A program made the translations under genes and the position numbers. The notes under the pieces are model-generated. The model had not been told where the DNA came from. It worked only from the letters and a program-made list of their open reading frames with translations, and searched no databases. 64,000 bases of DNA, from the NCBI GenBank assembly GCA_965203615.1, contig OZ241900.1, positions 1,240,001 to 1,304,000 of the forward strand, in the 5' to 3' direction. Shown here in pieces: positions 29,194 to 38,040 of this stretch (position 1 is its first letter; every line of letters begins with the position of its first letter). The DNA comes from VXNE01 sp965203615. Lineage in GTDB: Bacteria > Pseudomonadota > Gammaproteobacteria > Pseudomonadales > Azotimanducaceae.

Positions 29194-29221
29194 TTGATTG
29201 CACTATACTGAGCAGTATGCT
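29194..29221 (+). promoter_or_regulatory. Promoter with overlapping repressor dyad upstream of the BlaI-type gene
   Basis: ATACTG-ag-CAGTAT at 29205-29218 is a perfect 6+6 dyad with a two-base spacer. It lies between a possible -35 (TTGATT, 29194-29199) and overlaps a possible -10 (TATGCT, 29216-29221; 16-base spacing). BlaI/MecI/CopY repressors bind short dyads containing TAC and GTA elements in this position. This is the natural operator for the BlaI-type protein encoded 36 bases downstream; binding is inferred. Confidence 0.6.
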
Positions 29222-29256
29222 TATATTTGTGCACGCCACGAAAGAGAGGTCTTGGC

Positions 29257-29643
29257 ATGGTTCCTCCAAAAAGGCTCGCCCGTCGTGAACAGGAGGCGCT
29301 CGAGGCGCTGCACCGCCTCGCGCCCTGCACCGCCGCGGAACTCCAGAACTCCATCGGCGGTACCTATTCGGGCACCCGCGCCCTGCTCTCGCGCCTGGTA
29401 TCCAAGGGACTGGCGAGCCATCGCTACGACGGGCCCCGATACATTTACGAGCCGGTCCAGGACTCGTCGTCCGCGGGGAAGTCGGCGTTGCGCGAGGTTG
29501 TGGACACGTTCTTTCGGGGAAGCAACATGGAGGCGTTGAGCGCGCTCCTTGGAATGTCCAGGGACGCGGTCGACGAGGAAGAACTGAACCGGCTGCAAGA
29601 GATGGTCGAGGCCGCGAGGCAGAGGGAAAGTAGCGATGCTTGA
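29257..29643 (+). CDS. BlaI/MecI/CopY family transcriptional repressor
   Basis: A 128-residue winged-helix regulator. I chose ATG 29257 because AGAGAGG lies at a good distance. The DNA-binding domain covers ~5-70 (EQEALEALHRLAPCTAAELQ...ALLSRLVSKGLASHRYDGPRY). The C-terminal part (REVVDTFFRGSNMEALSALL) is the dimerisation and protease-sensitive region. In BlaI the repressor is inactivated by proteolysis when the M56 receptor senses its ligand. The next gene encodes such a receptor and overlaps by 8 bases, so the pair is a two-part sensor-repressor unit. Confidence 0.92.
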   Translation: MVPPKRLARREQEALEALHRLAPCTAAELQNSIGGTYSGTRALLSRLVSKGLASHRYDGPRYIYEPVQDSSSAGKSALREVVDTFFRGSNMEALSALLGMSRDAVDEEELNRLQEMVEAARQRESSDA

Positions 29644-31291
29644 GATCGTCGTCGCCTTCCTGGTCAAGTCGACCGCCGTTCTCGTGCTGACCCTATTGGT
29701 CTGTTCTGTCAAACGCCTGTCCGCAGCGGAACGGCACACGGTAGCGGGAACCGGCCTGCTCGCGGTGGCGGTCCTTGCGGTGCTGACCTGCCTGACGGAG
29801 TACGTCCGGGTTCCCGGGTTGGCGCTGTCGCTGCCAGCGCAAGCCGTCGACTTCGTTCCGTTCGAGGCCGTATCGCCAGCATCGGACGCGGTCCCACTGC
29901 GTCACATCGGGGGAGTGACCCGGGGAACAACTCCAGAGACTTCTGCTGCGACCATCCATGGGTGGGCCTGGGTCCTGGGAGCTTACGTAGCGGTTGCCGG
30001 GGTCCTGGGCGGATCCACACTACTGGGTCGGCGCAGGGTTGCCCGTTACGTCCGCCAACTGCCCTCTACTCGTCCACCTGGCAAAATTCCGGACTCCATC
30101 GATGTCCGCTTCGATGCGGCCGGCACGCCCTGGACCTGGGGACACCGGCGCCCCTTCATTGTTCTCCCAACCGAGTTCCAGACGTGGCCGCGCGATCACC
30201 AGGACGCGGTGCTCGCCCACGAACTGAGCCACATCCGCCGGCGCGATTGCCTTACCGACGCCCTTTCCCGATGGTTGTGCAACCTGTTCTGGTTCCAGCC
30301 GCTGGCATGGGTTGTCTGGCTTCGGCAGAGGAGGTACGCCGAGGAAGCCTGCGACGACGCCGCGCTCGAAGACGGCGCCGAACCCTTCGCCTACGCCGAC
30401 CTCCTGCTCGCCATCACGCGTACCAACCTGCGTGCCCAGCCGATGGGGCTGGCCGTCGGAGGCAACGGTCTACGCACCCGATTGCGATCGATACTCCACC
30501 GCCGGACCTGTCGCAGGCGGATGACAGCCACCAAGCGTGGGATCTTCTCGCTGCTCGCACTGGTGCTCGTGCTGCCTGTCGGGTCGTGTTCTCTGACGCA
30601 GTCCGGGACCGCTGACATGCGTGCTACGGATCCAGAGCACGAGATCTACGTCTTCAGCCTCGAGGAGGGTTTGACTGCCGAGGACGCCGAGGCGGTCGCC
30701 AGCTTGAGCAACGTGAGTCGCGCAGCGCTGACGTATACGCGCCGCTTGCATGTCCACCACGAGGACGCGCGAGTGGAGGCGGTTGCCATAGCACAGGACC
30801 ACCAGTTCCCCAGAGCAGAGACGTCGGGGCGCGCAGTCTGGCCCCTCGAACAGGGCGACTATCTCACCCTCAGGGACGGGAATCGCGGCGAACTCGTCGC
30901 CGTGATCGGAGGTCCCGTGCGGGACAAGCTATTCGGCACAGGCGCAATAGCCATCGGCGAGGAAATTCAGATTGGCGGCGAAGTCCTAAAGGTGACGGGA
31001 GTGCTCGCCCCTCACCCGCCATTTGTCGGCGTTGATCTACCGGCCCCCGACGAAGCGGCGACCGCCCTCTCGACCCGCCTCTACGTGCCCTACCGGTCGG
31101 GATCGAATCTGTTTTTCCAGGATACGAGTCCAAGCAAGATCCGGGTCGCTGTCCGGGACCAGCGACTCCTCGAACAGACGTTCGTCGATGTCCGCGAACT
31201 CCTCGAAGAACGCCATGGCGGCGGCCTTGCTCTTGAGGCTCTCGAAGTTCCGACACCCCCGCTGTCGTGGCCGGCGACACACGACGGCTGA
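29636..31291 (+). CDS. BlaR1-like M56 membrane protease fused to a MacB-type periplasmic core domain
   Basis: A 551-residue protein. Residues 1-~320 are an M56 peptidase: helices near 1-25, 35-55 and 100-125, a cytoplasmic protease domain with HELSH at 195-199 and a third ligand in EEACDDAAL, and a fourth helix (GIFSLLALVLVLPVG, ~301-316). BlaR1 proteins then carry a penicillin-binding sensor. Here residues ~330-540 instead resemble the periplasmic core of the neighbouring MacB proteins. VWPLEQGDYLTLRDG, VAVIGGPVRDKLFG and EIQIGGEVLKVTGVLAPHP align with VYWPLEQGSYLTRRDG, VAVIGPTVRKRLFA and HIQIDGRPFLVKGVLTDHP of the next gene. The end (LYVPYRSGSNLFF...VDVRELLEERHGG) also matches. It has no ATPase and no FtsX helices of its own. 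It probably senses the transporters' substrate or state and cleaves the BlaI-type repressor. Confidence 0.88.
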   Translation: MLEIVVAFLVKSTAVLVLTLLVCSVKRLSAAERHTVAGTGLLAVAVLAVLTCLTEYVRVPGLALSLPAQAVDFVPFEAVSPASDAVPLRHIGGVTRGTTPETSAATIHGWAWVLGAYVAVAGVLGGSTLLGRRRVARYVRQLPSTRPPGKIPDSIDVRFDAAGTPWTWGHRRPFIVLPTEFQTWPRDHQDAVLAHELSHIRRRDCLTDALSRWLCNLFWFQPLAWVVWLRQRRYAEEACDDAALEDGAEPFAYADLLLAITRTNLRAQPMGLAVGGNGLRTRLRSILHRRTCRRRMTATKRGIFSLLALVLVLPVGSCSLTQSGTADMRATDPEHEIYVFSLEEGLTAEDAEAVASLSNVSRAALTYTRRLHVHHEDARVEAVAIAQDHQFPRAETSGRAVWPLEQGDYLTLRDGNRGELVAVIGGPVRDKLFGTGAIAIGEEIQIGGEVLKVTGVLAPHPPFVGVDLPAPDEAATALSTRLYVPYRSGSNLFFQDTSPSKIRVAVRDQRLLEQTFVDVRELLEERHGGGLALEALEVPTPPLSWPATHDG

Positions 31292-31302
31292 CATCCACGT
31301 AG

Positions 31303-33321
31303 TTGAAGAGCCCAATCATCGCCACTCATCCGACAGGGTCCCCCGACACCGCACCACTCGTTGAACTCACCGATGTGAGCCGCGTGTTCGAAGGCGACAG
31401 CGCGACTCCGGTCCGCGCGCTGGACGGAATCTCGCTGCGGATCAACGCGGGCGAGTTCGTCTGCATAACGGGTTCCTCGGGATCCGGGAAGTCAACCCTG
31501 ATGAACATTATCGGTTGCCTGGACCGAGCGACGGCGGGCGACTGTTGCGTTCTCGGCTCTGACGTCGCGACGTTCGACGACGATGGCCTCGCGGAGCTCC
31601 GCCGCGACACCTTCGGGTTCGTGTTCCAGTCCTACAACCTGCTGGATTCACTGACGGCGCTCGAGAACGTCGAGCTTCCGGCGGGCTACGCGGGTCGACC
31701 GGGGAAGGATCAAGAGCGTCGGGCACGCGAGACCCTCGGCGCTCTGGGACTGGAACAACGTCTCGGCCACCGGCCGGCGGAACTGTCCGGCGGAGAACAG
31801 CAGCGCGTGGCCATTGCGCGGGCATTGATCAACGGCGCACGGATGATCCTCGCAGACGAACCCACGGGTGCCCTCGACAGCGAGCAGGCGGGAGAACTGC
31901 TCGACCTGCTTGAAGCGTTGGCCGACCGGGGTCACGCCGTAATCGTCGCCTCCCATGACCGGACAGTCGCTTCGCGAGCGCGCCGTGTCGTGGAACTCCG
32001 CGACGGGCGTGTTGTCAGGGACTCAGGCGCCGTGCCCGTTCGAGAGGTCGAGGCTCGGGAAGCGCAGCCGGGGCGCAGCGGGGGAATACCCTGGCGGACA
32101 GCACTACGCGGCGGACTGGCCTCCCTCAGGGCCAGCCGAATGCGTGCCGCACTGACCGTTTCCAGCATCGCGCTCGGAACATGGTCGGTCCTGGCATTGC
32201 TTGGCCTCGCCGAGGGCGTCGGACTCGACCTGGCTGCTTCCATGGAGCGCATGGGCACGAACCGGTTGACCGTCGGCCGCTTGGCAATGGTCGGTGGTTC
32301 TTTTGAGCGGCTCCCACTGACGATGGCAGATGCCGAAGCGATCGGCGACGAAGTGGACAACATCAGTACGCTATTGCCCGGCTTGTGGGAGCGTTTGCCT
32401 GTCAGCGGTGGTAGCGAGTCCATAGACGAGGTGATCGTGCGCGCGAAATCCGACCTCGAGCCCAGGACGACGCAAAACGTCTATTGGCCGCTGGAACAGG
32501 GCAGCTACCTGACGCGACGCGACGGAGAAACGGGCGCGCAGGTCGCCGTCATCGGACCCACGGTACGCAAGCGGCTGTTCGCGCCCGACCAGGATCCGAT
32601 GGGCGCGCACATCCAAATCGACGGACGGCCGTTCCTGGTGAAGGGAGTCTTGACCGATCACCCCCGACAGGAAGGCGAGGGGGAGAGTTTCTGGAGCGGC
32701 CCCACCGCCTACGAATGGATAGGCACCGTCATCCACATCCCCTTCCAGACCGGCGCGGACGTACTCTTCGGCAAAGAGAATCTCAGCGGCCTCGACATAC
32801 TCGTGACGGATGTGGAACGCATCGACGAAACTGCTGCCGACATAAAAGATGTGCTCTTCCGTCGCCACGGCAAAGACGGCTACACCGTGCAGAACGACGC
32901 GGTGATATGGACCTCGGGCAAGAAGCTGAAAGCAGTCCATATCGCGATCTTCGGCACCATCGCTGTTGTCGCCATCCTCGTTGGGGGGATGGGGATCATG
33001 GCGGTGACGCTCGCGTCGGTGCGCCAGCGCACACGCGAGATCGGCATCCGGATGGCAGTGGGCGCCCGGCGTCGAGATATCACGGCGCAATTCCTGGTGG
33101 AGACGGTGGTCGCCACGACGCTCGGCGGCGTCATCGGCGCGCTGCTCGGGTTCGCGGGGAGTCCCCTCCTCTCCCATTTGACGGATGCGCCCGTGGCGTT
33201 CGCGCCCTGGTTCGTTCCCGTCGCGCTCGGCTGCGCTGTTGCCGCGGGATTGCTGTTCGGTATCGTGCCGGCACGGCGGGCCTCCCGGCTCGACCCGGTG
33301 GCGGCGTTGTCGACCGATTAG
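31303..33321 (+). CDS. MacB-family ABC transporter ATPase/permease (copy 1)
   Basis: A 672-residue fusion starting at TTG, 11 bases after the M56 gene; no better start is visible. The ATPase domain (~15-240) has Walker A GSSGSGKST at 57-65, signature LSGGEQQRVAIARA near 161, Walker B MILADEP near 182 and an H-loop in VASHDRTVA. One helix (~285-305), a periplasmic core (~310-540) and three FtsX-type helices (~545-665) follow. MacB proteins are mechanotransmitters that drive export from the periplasm through MacA and TolC. Its last 269 bases are almost identical to those of copy 2. Confidence 0.92.
   Translation: MKSPIIATHPTGSPDTAPLVELTDVSRVFEGDSATPVRALDGISLRINAGEFVCITGSSGSGKSTLMNIIGCLDRATAGDCCVLGSDVATFDDDGLAELRRDTFGFVFQSYNLLDSLTALENVELPAGYAGRPGKDQERRARETLGALGLEQRLGHRPAELSGGEQQRVAIARALINGARMILADEPTGALDSEQAGELLDLLEALADRGHAVIVASHDRTVASRARRVVELRDGRVVRDSGAVPVREVEAREAQPGRSGGIPWRTALRGGLASLRASRMRAALTVSSIALGTWSVLALLGLAEGVGLDLAASMERMGTNRLTVGRLAMVGGSFERLPLTMADAEAIGDEVDNISTLLPGLWERLPVSGGSESIDEVIVRAKSDLEPRTTQNVYWPLEQGSYLTRRDGETGAQVAVIGPTVRKRLFAPDQDPMGAHIQIDGRPFLVKGVLTDHPRQEGEGESFWSGPTAYEWIGTVIHIPFQTGADVLFGKENLSGLDILVTDVERIDETAADIKDVLFRRHGKDGYTVQNDAVIWTSGKKLKAVHIAIFGTIAVVAILVGGMGIMAVTLASVRQRTREIGIRMAVGARRRDITAQFLVETVVATTLGGVIGALLGFAGSPLLSHLTDAPVAFAPWFVPVALGCAVAAGLLFGIVPARRASRLDPVAALSTD
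33025..33293 (+). repeat. Near-identical 3' tract shared by MacB copies 1 and 2 (first copy)
   Basis: This stretch, from CAGCGCACACGCGAG to CCTCCCGGCTCGA, matches 35055-35323 with only about eleven differences by my reading, including one uninterrupted run of more than 80 bases. It codes for the last transmembrane helices. Upstream parts of the two genes are much more diverged, so the tract points to gene conversion or recombination rather than a simple recent duplication. Confidence 0.85.
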
Positions 33322-33356
33322 AATCGTCCAGGCTTCAGCCACAAGCCAGGTCGCGC

Positions 33357-35351
33357 ATGCCGAACAGCAATCCCGACTCGACGCCCCTCATAGAGCTCGA
33401 CGGCGTCTGTCGCGTATTCGAAGGCGAAGATGGCGTTGCGGTACGCGCCCTGGACGACATCTCGTTGCAGGTCCGGGGCGGCGAGTTCGTCTGCATAACC
33501 GGCCCATCCGGGTCCGGCAAATCGACGCTGATGAACATCATCGGTTGCCTCGACCGCCCCACGACAGGTGACTACCGCGTCGCCGGCACCAACGTCGCCA
33601 CCATCGACGACGACGGACTCGCCGCCCTGCGCCGGCATGCCTTCGGCTTCGTGTTCCAGTCCTTCAACCTGCTGGAATCGTTGACGGCGCTCCGCAACGT
33701 TGAACTCCCGGCAACATACGCGAACGCTCCGAACCGTTGGCGCCACCGCCGCGCGCGCGAGATTCTCGGTTCCATCGGCCTGGGCGATCGCATCGACCAT
33801 CGCGCCGCGGAGTTGTCCGGCGGGGAGCAGCAGCGGGTCGCCATCGGCCGGGCCCTGATGAACGATGCGCGGGTGATCCTGGCGGATGAACCCACCGGCG
33901 CGCTCGATACCGCCCAGGGCGATGAGATTCTCACCGTGCTTGAAGAACTGGCTGGACGCGGGAAGGCGGTGATCGTTGTCTCACATGATCCCGACGTAGC
34001 GACGCGTGCGCATCGGCGGGTACACCTCGCCGATGGCCGGTTGGCCAATGACGACGGACCCGGCCCGGCGGTCGGACCACTAGCGGCTGGCAAGGCCCGC
34101 ATACACCGCGGGGCCATCCCCTGGATGTCCGCCGTCGCTAGCGGTTGGGCTTCGATCCGATCCCATCGCCTGGGCGCGTCGTTGACGGTGGCCAGCGTTG
34201 CCATCGGGATCTGGTCCGTGGTGGCCCTGCTCGGGCTGGCCGAAGGTGCCCACCGCGAGGCGTTGGGAGTCGTTGATCGAATGGGCGCGAATCGGCTGAC
34301 CGTCCGAGGCTACGAAATAGTTGGAACCAACGTTCTGCGTTTGCCGCAGACCCTGGCGGACGCCGAGGCCATCGCGGAGGAAGTAGCCAATGTGCGTTCG
34401 GTCGTGCCCTGGTTGGTGAAAAGATCGGTCGCGATGGTCGGCAGCCAACAAATCGAGAACGTCAGGGTCAGGGCGGTAGAGCTTGCCGGGCCACGGACGA
34501 ACGAGAACGTTCCGTGGCCGCTCGAAAGTGGAACGTTTCCGAGTAGGCGCGACAGCGATGCACTCGCCCAGGTCGCGGTGATCGGGCGCACAGTGCGAGA
34601 TCGGCTGTTCGGCCCGGCCTCAGACCCTCTGGGCGAGACGATCTACTTCGATGGGTTGCCTTTCGAGGTCACGGGTGTCCTGGCCCCTCACCCTTTCGGA
34701 GAAGGCGAGGGCGCGACGTACAAACTCAGGGAAGCCGGGAAGGTCTTGAGGGAAAACGTCGCCTTCATCCCCTTCCGAACTGGCGTCGAGGTTCTATTCG
34801 GTACGGACGTGCTGAACCGGATCGAGGTATTCGTGGACGACGTTTCGCTCCTCGACAAAACGGCGCGGGACATTCGCGACCTGATGAATCGCAGCCACGG
34901 CCGGGAAGGCTATACCGTCGAGAACGACGCGATCCGGTTGGCGGCCTTCAAGAGGCTATCGGGATTGCATGCCGCGGTTCTCGGCACGCTTGCCGCCGTC
35001 GCCCTGTTGGTCGGCGGTTTCGGCATCGTGGCGGTCACCCTCGCCGCGGTAAGCCAGCGCACACGCGAGATCGGCATCCGCATGGCGGTGGGCGCCCGGC
35101 GCCGCGACATCACGGCGCAATTCCTCGTGGAGACGGTCGTCGCCACGACGCTCGGCGGCGTGATCGGCGCGCTGCTCGGGTTCGCGGGGAGTCCCCTCCT
35201 CTCCCATTTGACGGATGCGCCCGTGGCGTTCGCGCCCTGGTTCGTTCCGCTGGCGCTCGGCTGCGCTGTTGCCGCGGGATTGCTGTTCGGTATCGTGCCG
35301 GCACGGCGGGCCTCCCGGCTCGATCCGGTCGCGGCTTTGTCGGCAGAGTAG
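33357..35351 (+). CDS. MacB-family ABC transporter ATPase/permease (copy 2)
   Basis: A 664-residue protein from ATG 33357; the frame is open much further upstream, but only over the antisense-like shadow of copy 1. Walker A GPSGSGKST is near 49-57, LSGGEQQRVAIGRA and VILADEPTGALD follow, and the core domain includes WPLESGTFPSRRD, VAVIGRTVRDRLFG and GLPFEVTGVLAPHP. The C-terminal helices are nearly identical to those of copy 1. It sits directly before the MacA-like adaptor gene, so it is the best candidate for the adaptor's cognate ATPase. Confidence 0.92.
   Translation: MPNSNPDSTPLIELDGVCRVFEGEDGVAVRALDDISLQVRGGEFVCITGPSGSGKSTLMNIIGCLDRPTTGDYRVAGTNVATIDDDGLAALRRHAFGFVFQSFNLLESLTALRNVELPATYANAPNRWRHRRAREILGSIGLGDRIDHRAAELSGGEQQRVAIGRALMNDARVILADEPTGALDTAQGDEILTVLEELAGRGKAVIVVSHDPDVATRAHRRVHLADGRLANDDGPGPAVGPLAAGKARIHRGAIPWMSAVASGWASIRSHRLGASLTVASVAIGIWSVVALLGLAEGAHREALGVVDRMGANRLTVRGYEIVGTNVLRLPQTLADAEAIAEEVANVRSVVPWLVKRSVAMVGSQQIENVRVRAVELAGPRTNENVPWPLESGTFPSRRDSDALAQVAVIGRTVRDRLFGPASDPLGETIYFDGLPFEVTGVLAPHPFGEGEGATYKLREAGKVLRENVAFIPFRTGVEVLFGTDVLNRIEVFVDDVSLLDKTARDIRDLMNRSHGREGYTVENDAIRLAAFKRLSGLHAAVLGTLAAVALLVGGFGIVAVTLAAVSQRTREIGIRMAVGARRRDITAQFLVETVVATTLGGVIGALLGFAGSPLLSHLTDAPVAFAPWFVPLALGCAVAAGLLFGIVPARRASRLDPVAALSAE
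35055..35323 (+). repeat. Near-identical 3' tract shared by MacB copies 1 and 2 (second copy)
   Basis: Partner of 33025-33293. The protein segment IGIRMAVGARRRDITAQF through FGIVPARRASRLDPVAALS is essentially the same in the two transporters. The other three MacB proteins of the cluster diverge here, so the homogenisation is limited to copies 1 and 2. Confidence 0.85.
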
Positions 35352-35454
35352 GCACAGAGGTTGATTAATCTTCGCCAGACGGTAGTTTGCCGCGAGCGCC
35401 TGTACGTCAGACGCCCGCCGCGCGAGCCGACCAGTTGGATGAGTTGAGGACAAC

Positions 35455-36627
35455 ATGACCGATCTTTCAGGTCTTGACCGTCTCGAGGGATCTCCCCCGG
35501 AGTCGCGATCATTCCTGCGAACTCCCTGGTTCTGGTTGCTCGTCGCCGCGCTGGCGGGCGCGGGCGGCTGGTATTTCCTGTTTGCATCGGGCGACGGCGG
35601 CGAGGAAGAAGAAACACCGCGGCGGGGGGCAACCATCGGCCACCGGAGCCTCGGCGACCTCGTGACGGCGTCGGGCACGTTGAAGCCGAGCCGCCTGGTG
35701 GAGGTGGGCGCCCAGGTCTCCGGGCAGCTCCAGAAACTCCACGTGAAGATCGGCGACACGGTCTCGAAGGGCGATCTGATCGCCGAGATCGATGCCACGA
35801 TCCAGCGCAGCATGGTCGAGGCCAGCCGCGCGGCGCTGGGGGCAACGGAGGCGCAACTCGCGGTGCAGCGGTCCGCGCTGTCGCTCGCCGAAACCGAAGC
35901 GGCGCGCCAGGAGCGCCTCAGGGCCGAGAAGGCGACGACCGAAGTCGAATACGAGCGGGCGCGCGATGCGCTTGCCCGCGCGGAGGGCGCGTTGGTGCAG
36001 CTCGAGTCGCAGATCGCATCGCAGCGGGCGCGGCTCAGGAGCGACGAGGCCTCCCTCGGCTATAGCCAGATCTACGCACCCTCCGACGGCACCGTGCTGC
36101 AGGTGCTCGCGGCGGAAGGCCAGACGCTGACGTCGACGTATGTGACCCCCGTCATCCTGCATCTCGCGGACCTGTCGACGCTCACTGTGGAGGCCAAGGT
36201 GGCCGAGGCCAATATCGGCAAGCTGGCGCCGGGCATGGGCGTCCACTTCACTACACTCGGAGGCCAGGGGCGACGCTGGCACGGCACGCTGGATCAGATC
36301 CTGCCGCGGGCTGAAGTCGCCAACAACGTCGTGACCTACACCGCGCTGTTCGACGTGGACAACGCGGACGGCGCCCTGCGCGCCGACATGACGGCGCAGG
36401 TGTTCTTCGAACTGACCACCCCGCGCGAAGTGCTCGCGGTGCCGCTCGAGATGTTGACCGACTTCGGCGAGCGCGATCCCGAGACCGGCACGCCGGCGGT
36501 GGTGCGCGTCCAGTATTCGGACGGCAGGATTGAAGTCCGCGAGATCACCATCGGCGAGACCAGCCACACCTACGCCGAGGTGCTCTCGGGGCTGGCCGCC
36601 GGCGACCGCGTCGTGGCGCCGGACTAG
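35455..36627 (+). CDS. MacA-like periplasmic adaptor (HlyD/RND membrane-fusion protein)
   Basis: A 390-residue protein with one N-terminal helix (TPWFWLLVAALAGAGGWYF, ~24-42). The two lipoyl halves (VEVGAQVSGQLQKLHVKIGD and YSQIYAPSDGTVLQVLAAEG) flank a long alpha-hairpin (~115-195) rich in Ala, Glu and Arg. Beta-barrel and membrane-proximal domains follow (VEAKVAEANIGKLAPGMGVHF and VLAVPLEMLTDFGE). It would link MacB proteins in the inner membrane to the TolC-like lipoprotein encoded 11 bases downstream. There is only one adaptor for five MacB genes. Confidence 0.93.
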   Translation: MTDLSGLDRLEGSPPESRSFLRTPWFWLLVAALAGAGGWYFLFASGDGGEEEETPRRGATIGHRSLGDLVTASGTLKPSRLVEVGAQVSGQLQKLHVKIGDTVSKGDLIAEIDATIQRSMVEASRAALGATEAQLAVQRSALSLAETEAARQERLRAEKATTEVEYERARDALARAEGALVQLESQIASQRARLRSDEASLGYSQIYAPSDGTVLQVLAAEGQTLTSTYVTPVILHLADLSTLTVEAKVAEANIGKLAPGMGVHFTTLGGQGRRWHGTLDQILPRAEVANNVVTYTALFDVDNADGALRADMTAQVFFELTTPREVLAVPLEMLTDFGERDPETGTPAVVRVQYSDGRIEVREITIGETSHTYAEVLSGLAAGDRVVAPD

Positions 36628-36638
36628 CGGCCCGGAAG

Positions 36639-38033
36639 GTGTCGGGTTTCAAGAACGTCAGGTTCGCCGCGGTGGTTCTCTGCGGCGCATGTCTTGCCGG
36701 ATGCGCAAGCACACCGCTCCCCGAGCTGCCGGCGGACGACGTGCCCGACACATGGCAGGGCACCGACGACGGCCACGCCTGGCCCGTCGCCGACTGGTGG
36801 GACGCATTCGCCAGCGATGAATTGCTCGGCGTGATCGAGCGCGTCAAGGCGAGCAACCTCGACCTCGCCAACAGCGAACGCAACCTGCGGGCCGCGGAAC
36901 TCGCGCTGATCGACGCGGGCCTCGACCGTTTTCCGGCACCGTCGGTCGATGCCCGGGCGACGGCCGGCTACTCGGCGACACGCGAACGCGGCGGCGACCT
37001 GCAGGACGGCGGCAGCGATGCGACCGACGTGACGCTCTCCATCGACTACTCGGACATCCTCGCCAAGCGTCCGCGCTACGCCGCGGCAACGGCCCGGTAC
37101 GATTCGAGCCTGGCGCGCACGGCGGACACGCGACTGCGCATCTTCACCGCCGCCGCCGCGACCTACTTCCGCATCCTGCTGGTGCGAGACCGCATCGCGG
37201 CAGGACGGGTGAACCTCTCCAACGCCGAAGCGATCGAGCGGATCGTGCGCGCCCGGGTCGATGTCGGAGCCGCTCTGGAGAGCGAGGCCCTGCGCCAGCG
37301 CATCCTGGTTCGCCGCCAGACCAACGCATTGCGCACGCTTGAACTCGACGCCCTGAAGGCCCGCGCATCGCTCGCCCTGATGGTGGGCGAGTCCGTGTGG
37401 GACTTCGATGTCCAGGGCCGGACGCTGGCCGATCTCGCTATTCCTGCGGTGACGCCCGGCCTGCCTTCGGACCTGTTGCTGCGGCGGCCCGATATCGTCC
37501 AGGCCGAGGCGGCGTTGCGGGCAGCGCGGGCGGACGTGGACCTGGCGCGGCTCGCGTTCCTGCCGCGCATCTCGCTCACCGGCAGCGGGTCGCTGGGAAC
37601 CACCCTCACGGACCTGGTGGGCGACGGCATGGCTACCCTCGGCGCGACATCCGGTCTCGTGATGGAACTGTTCGACCTCGGACGCCGCGAGCGGGGTCTG
37701 GAGGCGTCCCGGCTGCAGCTCGCCTCGCTCCTGGCCGACTACCGCCGCACCGTGATCGGTGCATTCAACGACGTGGAGGTGGCGCTCAAGGACATCGAAC
37801 TGCTCGATTCGCTGGGCGAGGTGCTGGCGGAGGACGTAACCCTCGCCGAGGAGTCGCTGCGCATCACCGAGGCCCGGTACCGCGAGGGCGTGCAGGAGTT
37901 CGAAGCGCTGCTCGGCGCCCAGAACACGCTCTACGGCGCGCGCAACGCGCTGCTCGACAACAAGCTCGCCACGCTGCTCGCGGTGATCGATCTCTACACC
38001 GCCCTGGGCGGCGGCTGGCGGAAAGCGGATTGA
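36639..38033 (+). CDS. TolC/NodT-family outer-membrane efflux lipoprotein
   Basis: A 464-residue protein with a GTG start. The signal sequence ends in lipobox LAGC (Cys22), followed by ASTPLPELPADDVPDTW, the usual start of NodT-type outer-membrane factors. Two repeats of the OEP domain are visible, each with a long coiled helix; LLLRRPDIVQAEAALRAARADV marks the second. This protein would form the outer-membrane channel for the MacA-MacB complexes. It lies between the adaptor gene and MacB copy 3, and the short spacings suggest one operon from 31.3 to 40.0 kb. Confidence 0.92.
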   Translation: MSGFKNVRFAAVVLCGACLAGCASTPLPELPADDVPDTWQGTDDGHAWPVADWWDAFASDELLGVIERVKASNLDLANSERNLRAAELALIDAGLDRFPAPSVDARATAGYSATRERGGDLQDGGSDATDVTLSIDYSDILAKRPRYAAATARYDSSLARTADTRLRIFTAAAATYFRILLVRDRIAAGRVNLSNAEAIERIVRARVDVGAALESEALRQRILVRRQTNALRTLELDALKARASLALMVGESVWDFDVQGRTLADLAIPAVTPGLPSDLLLRRPDIVQAEAALRAARADVDLARLAFLPRISLTGSGSLGTTLTDLVGDGMATLGATSGLVMELFDLGRRERGLEASRLQLASLLADYRRTVIGAFNDVEVALKDIELLDSLGEVLAEDVTLAEESLRITEARYREGVQEFEALLGAQNTLYGARNALLDNKLATLLAVIDLYTALGGGWRKAD

Positions 38034-38040
38034 GCCCAAG

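Noticed and set aside
32484..33356. In-frame extension upstream of MacB copy 2
   Set aside because: It is a shifted frame over copy 1 with an arginine-rich composition. The ABC domain starts normally at the ATG at 33357.
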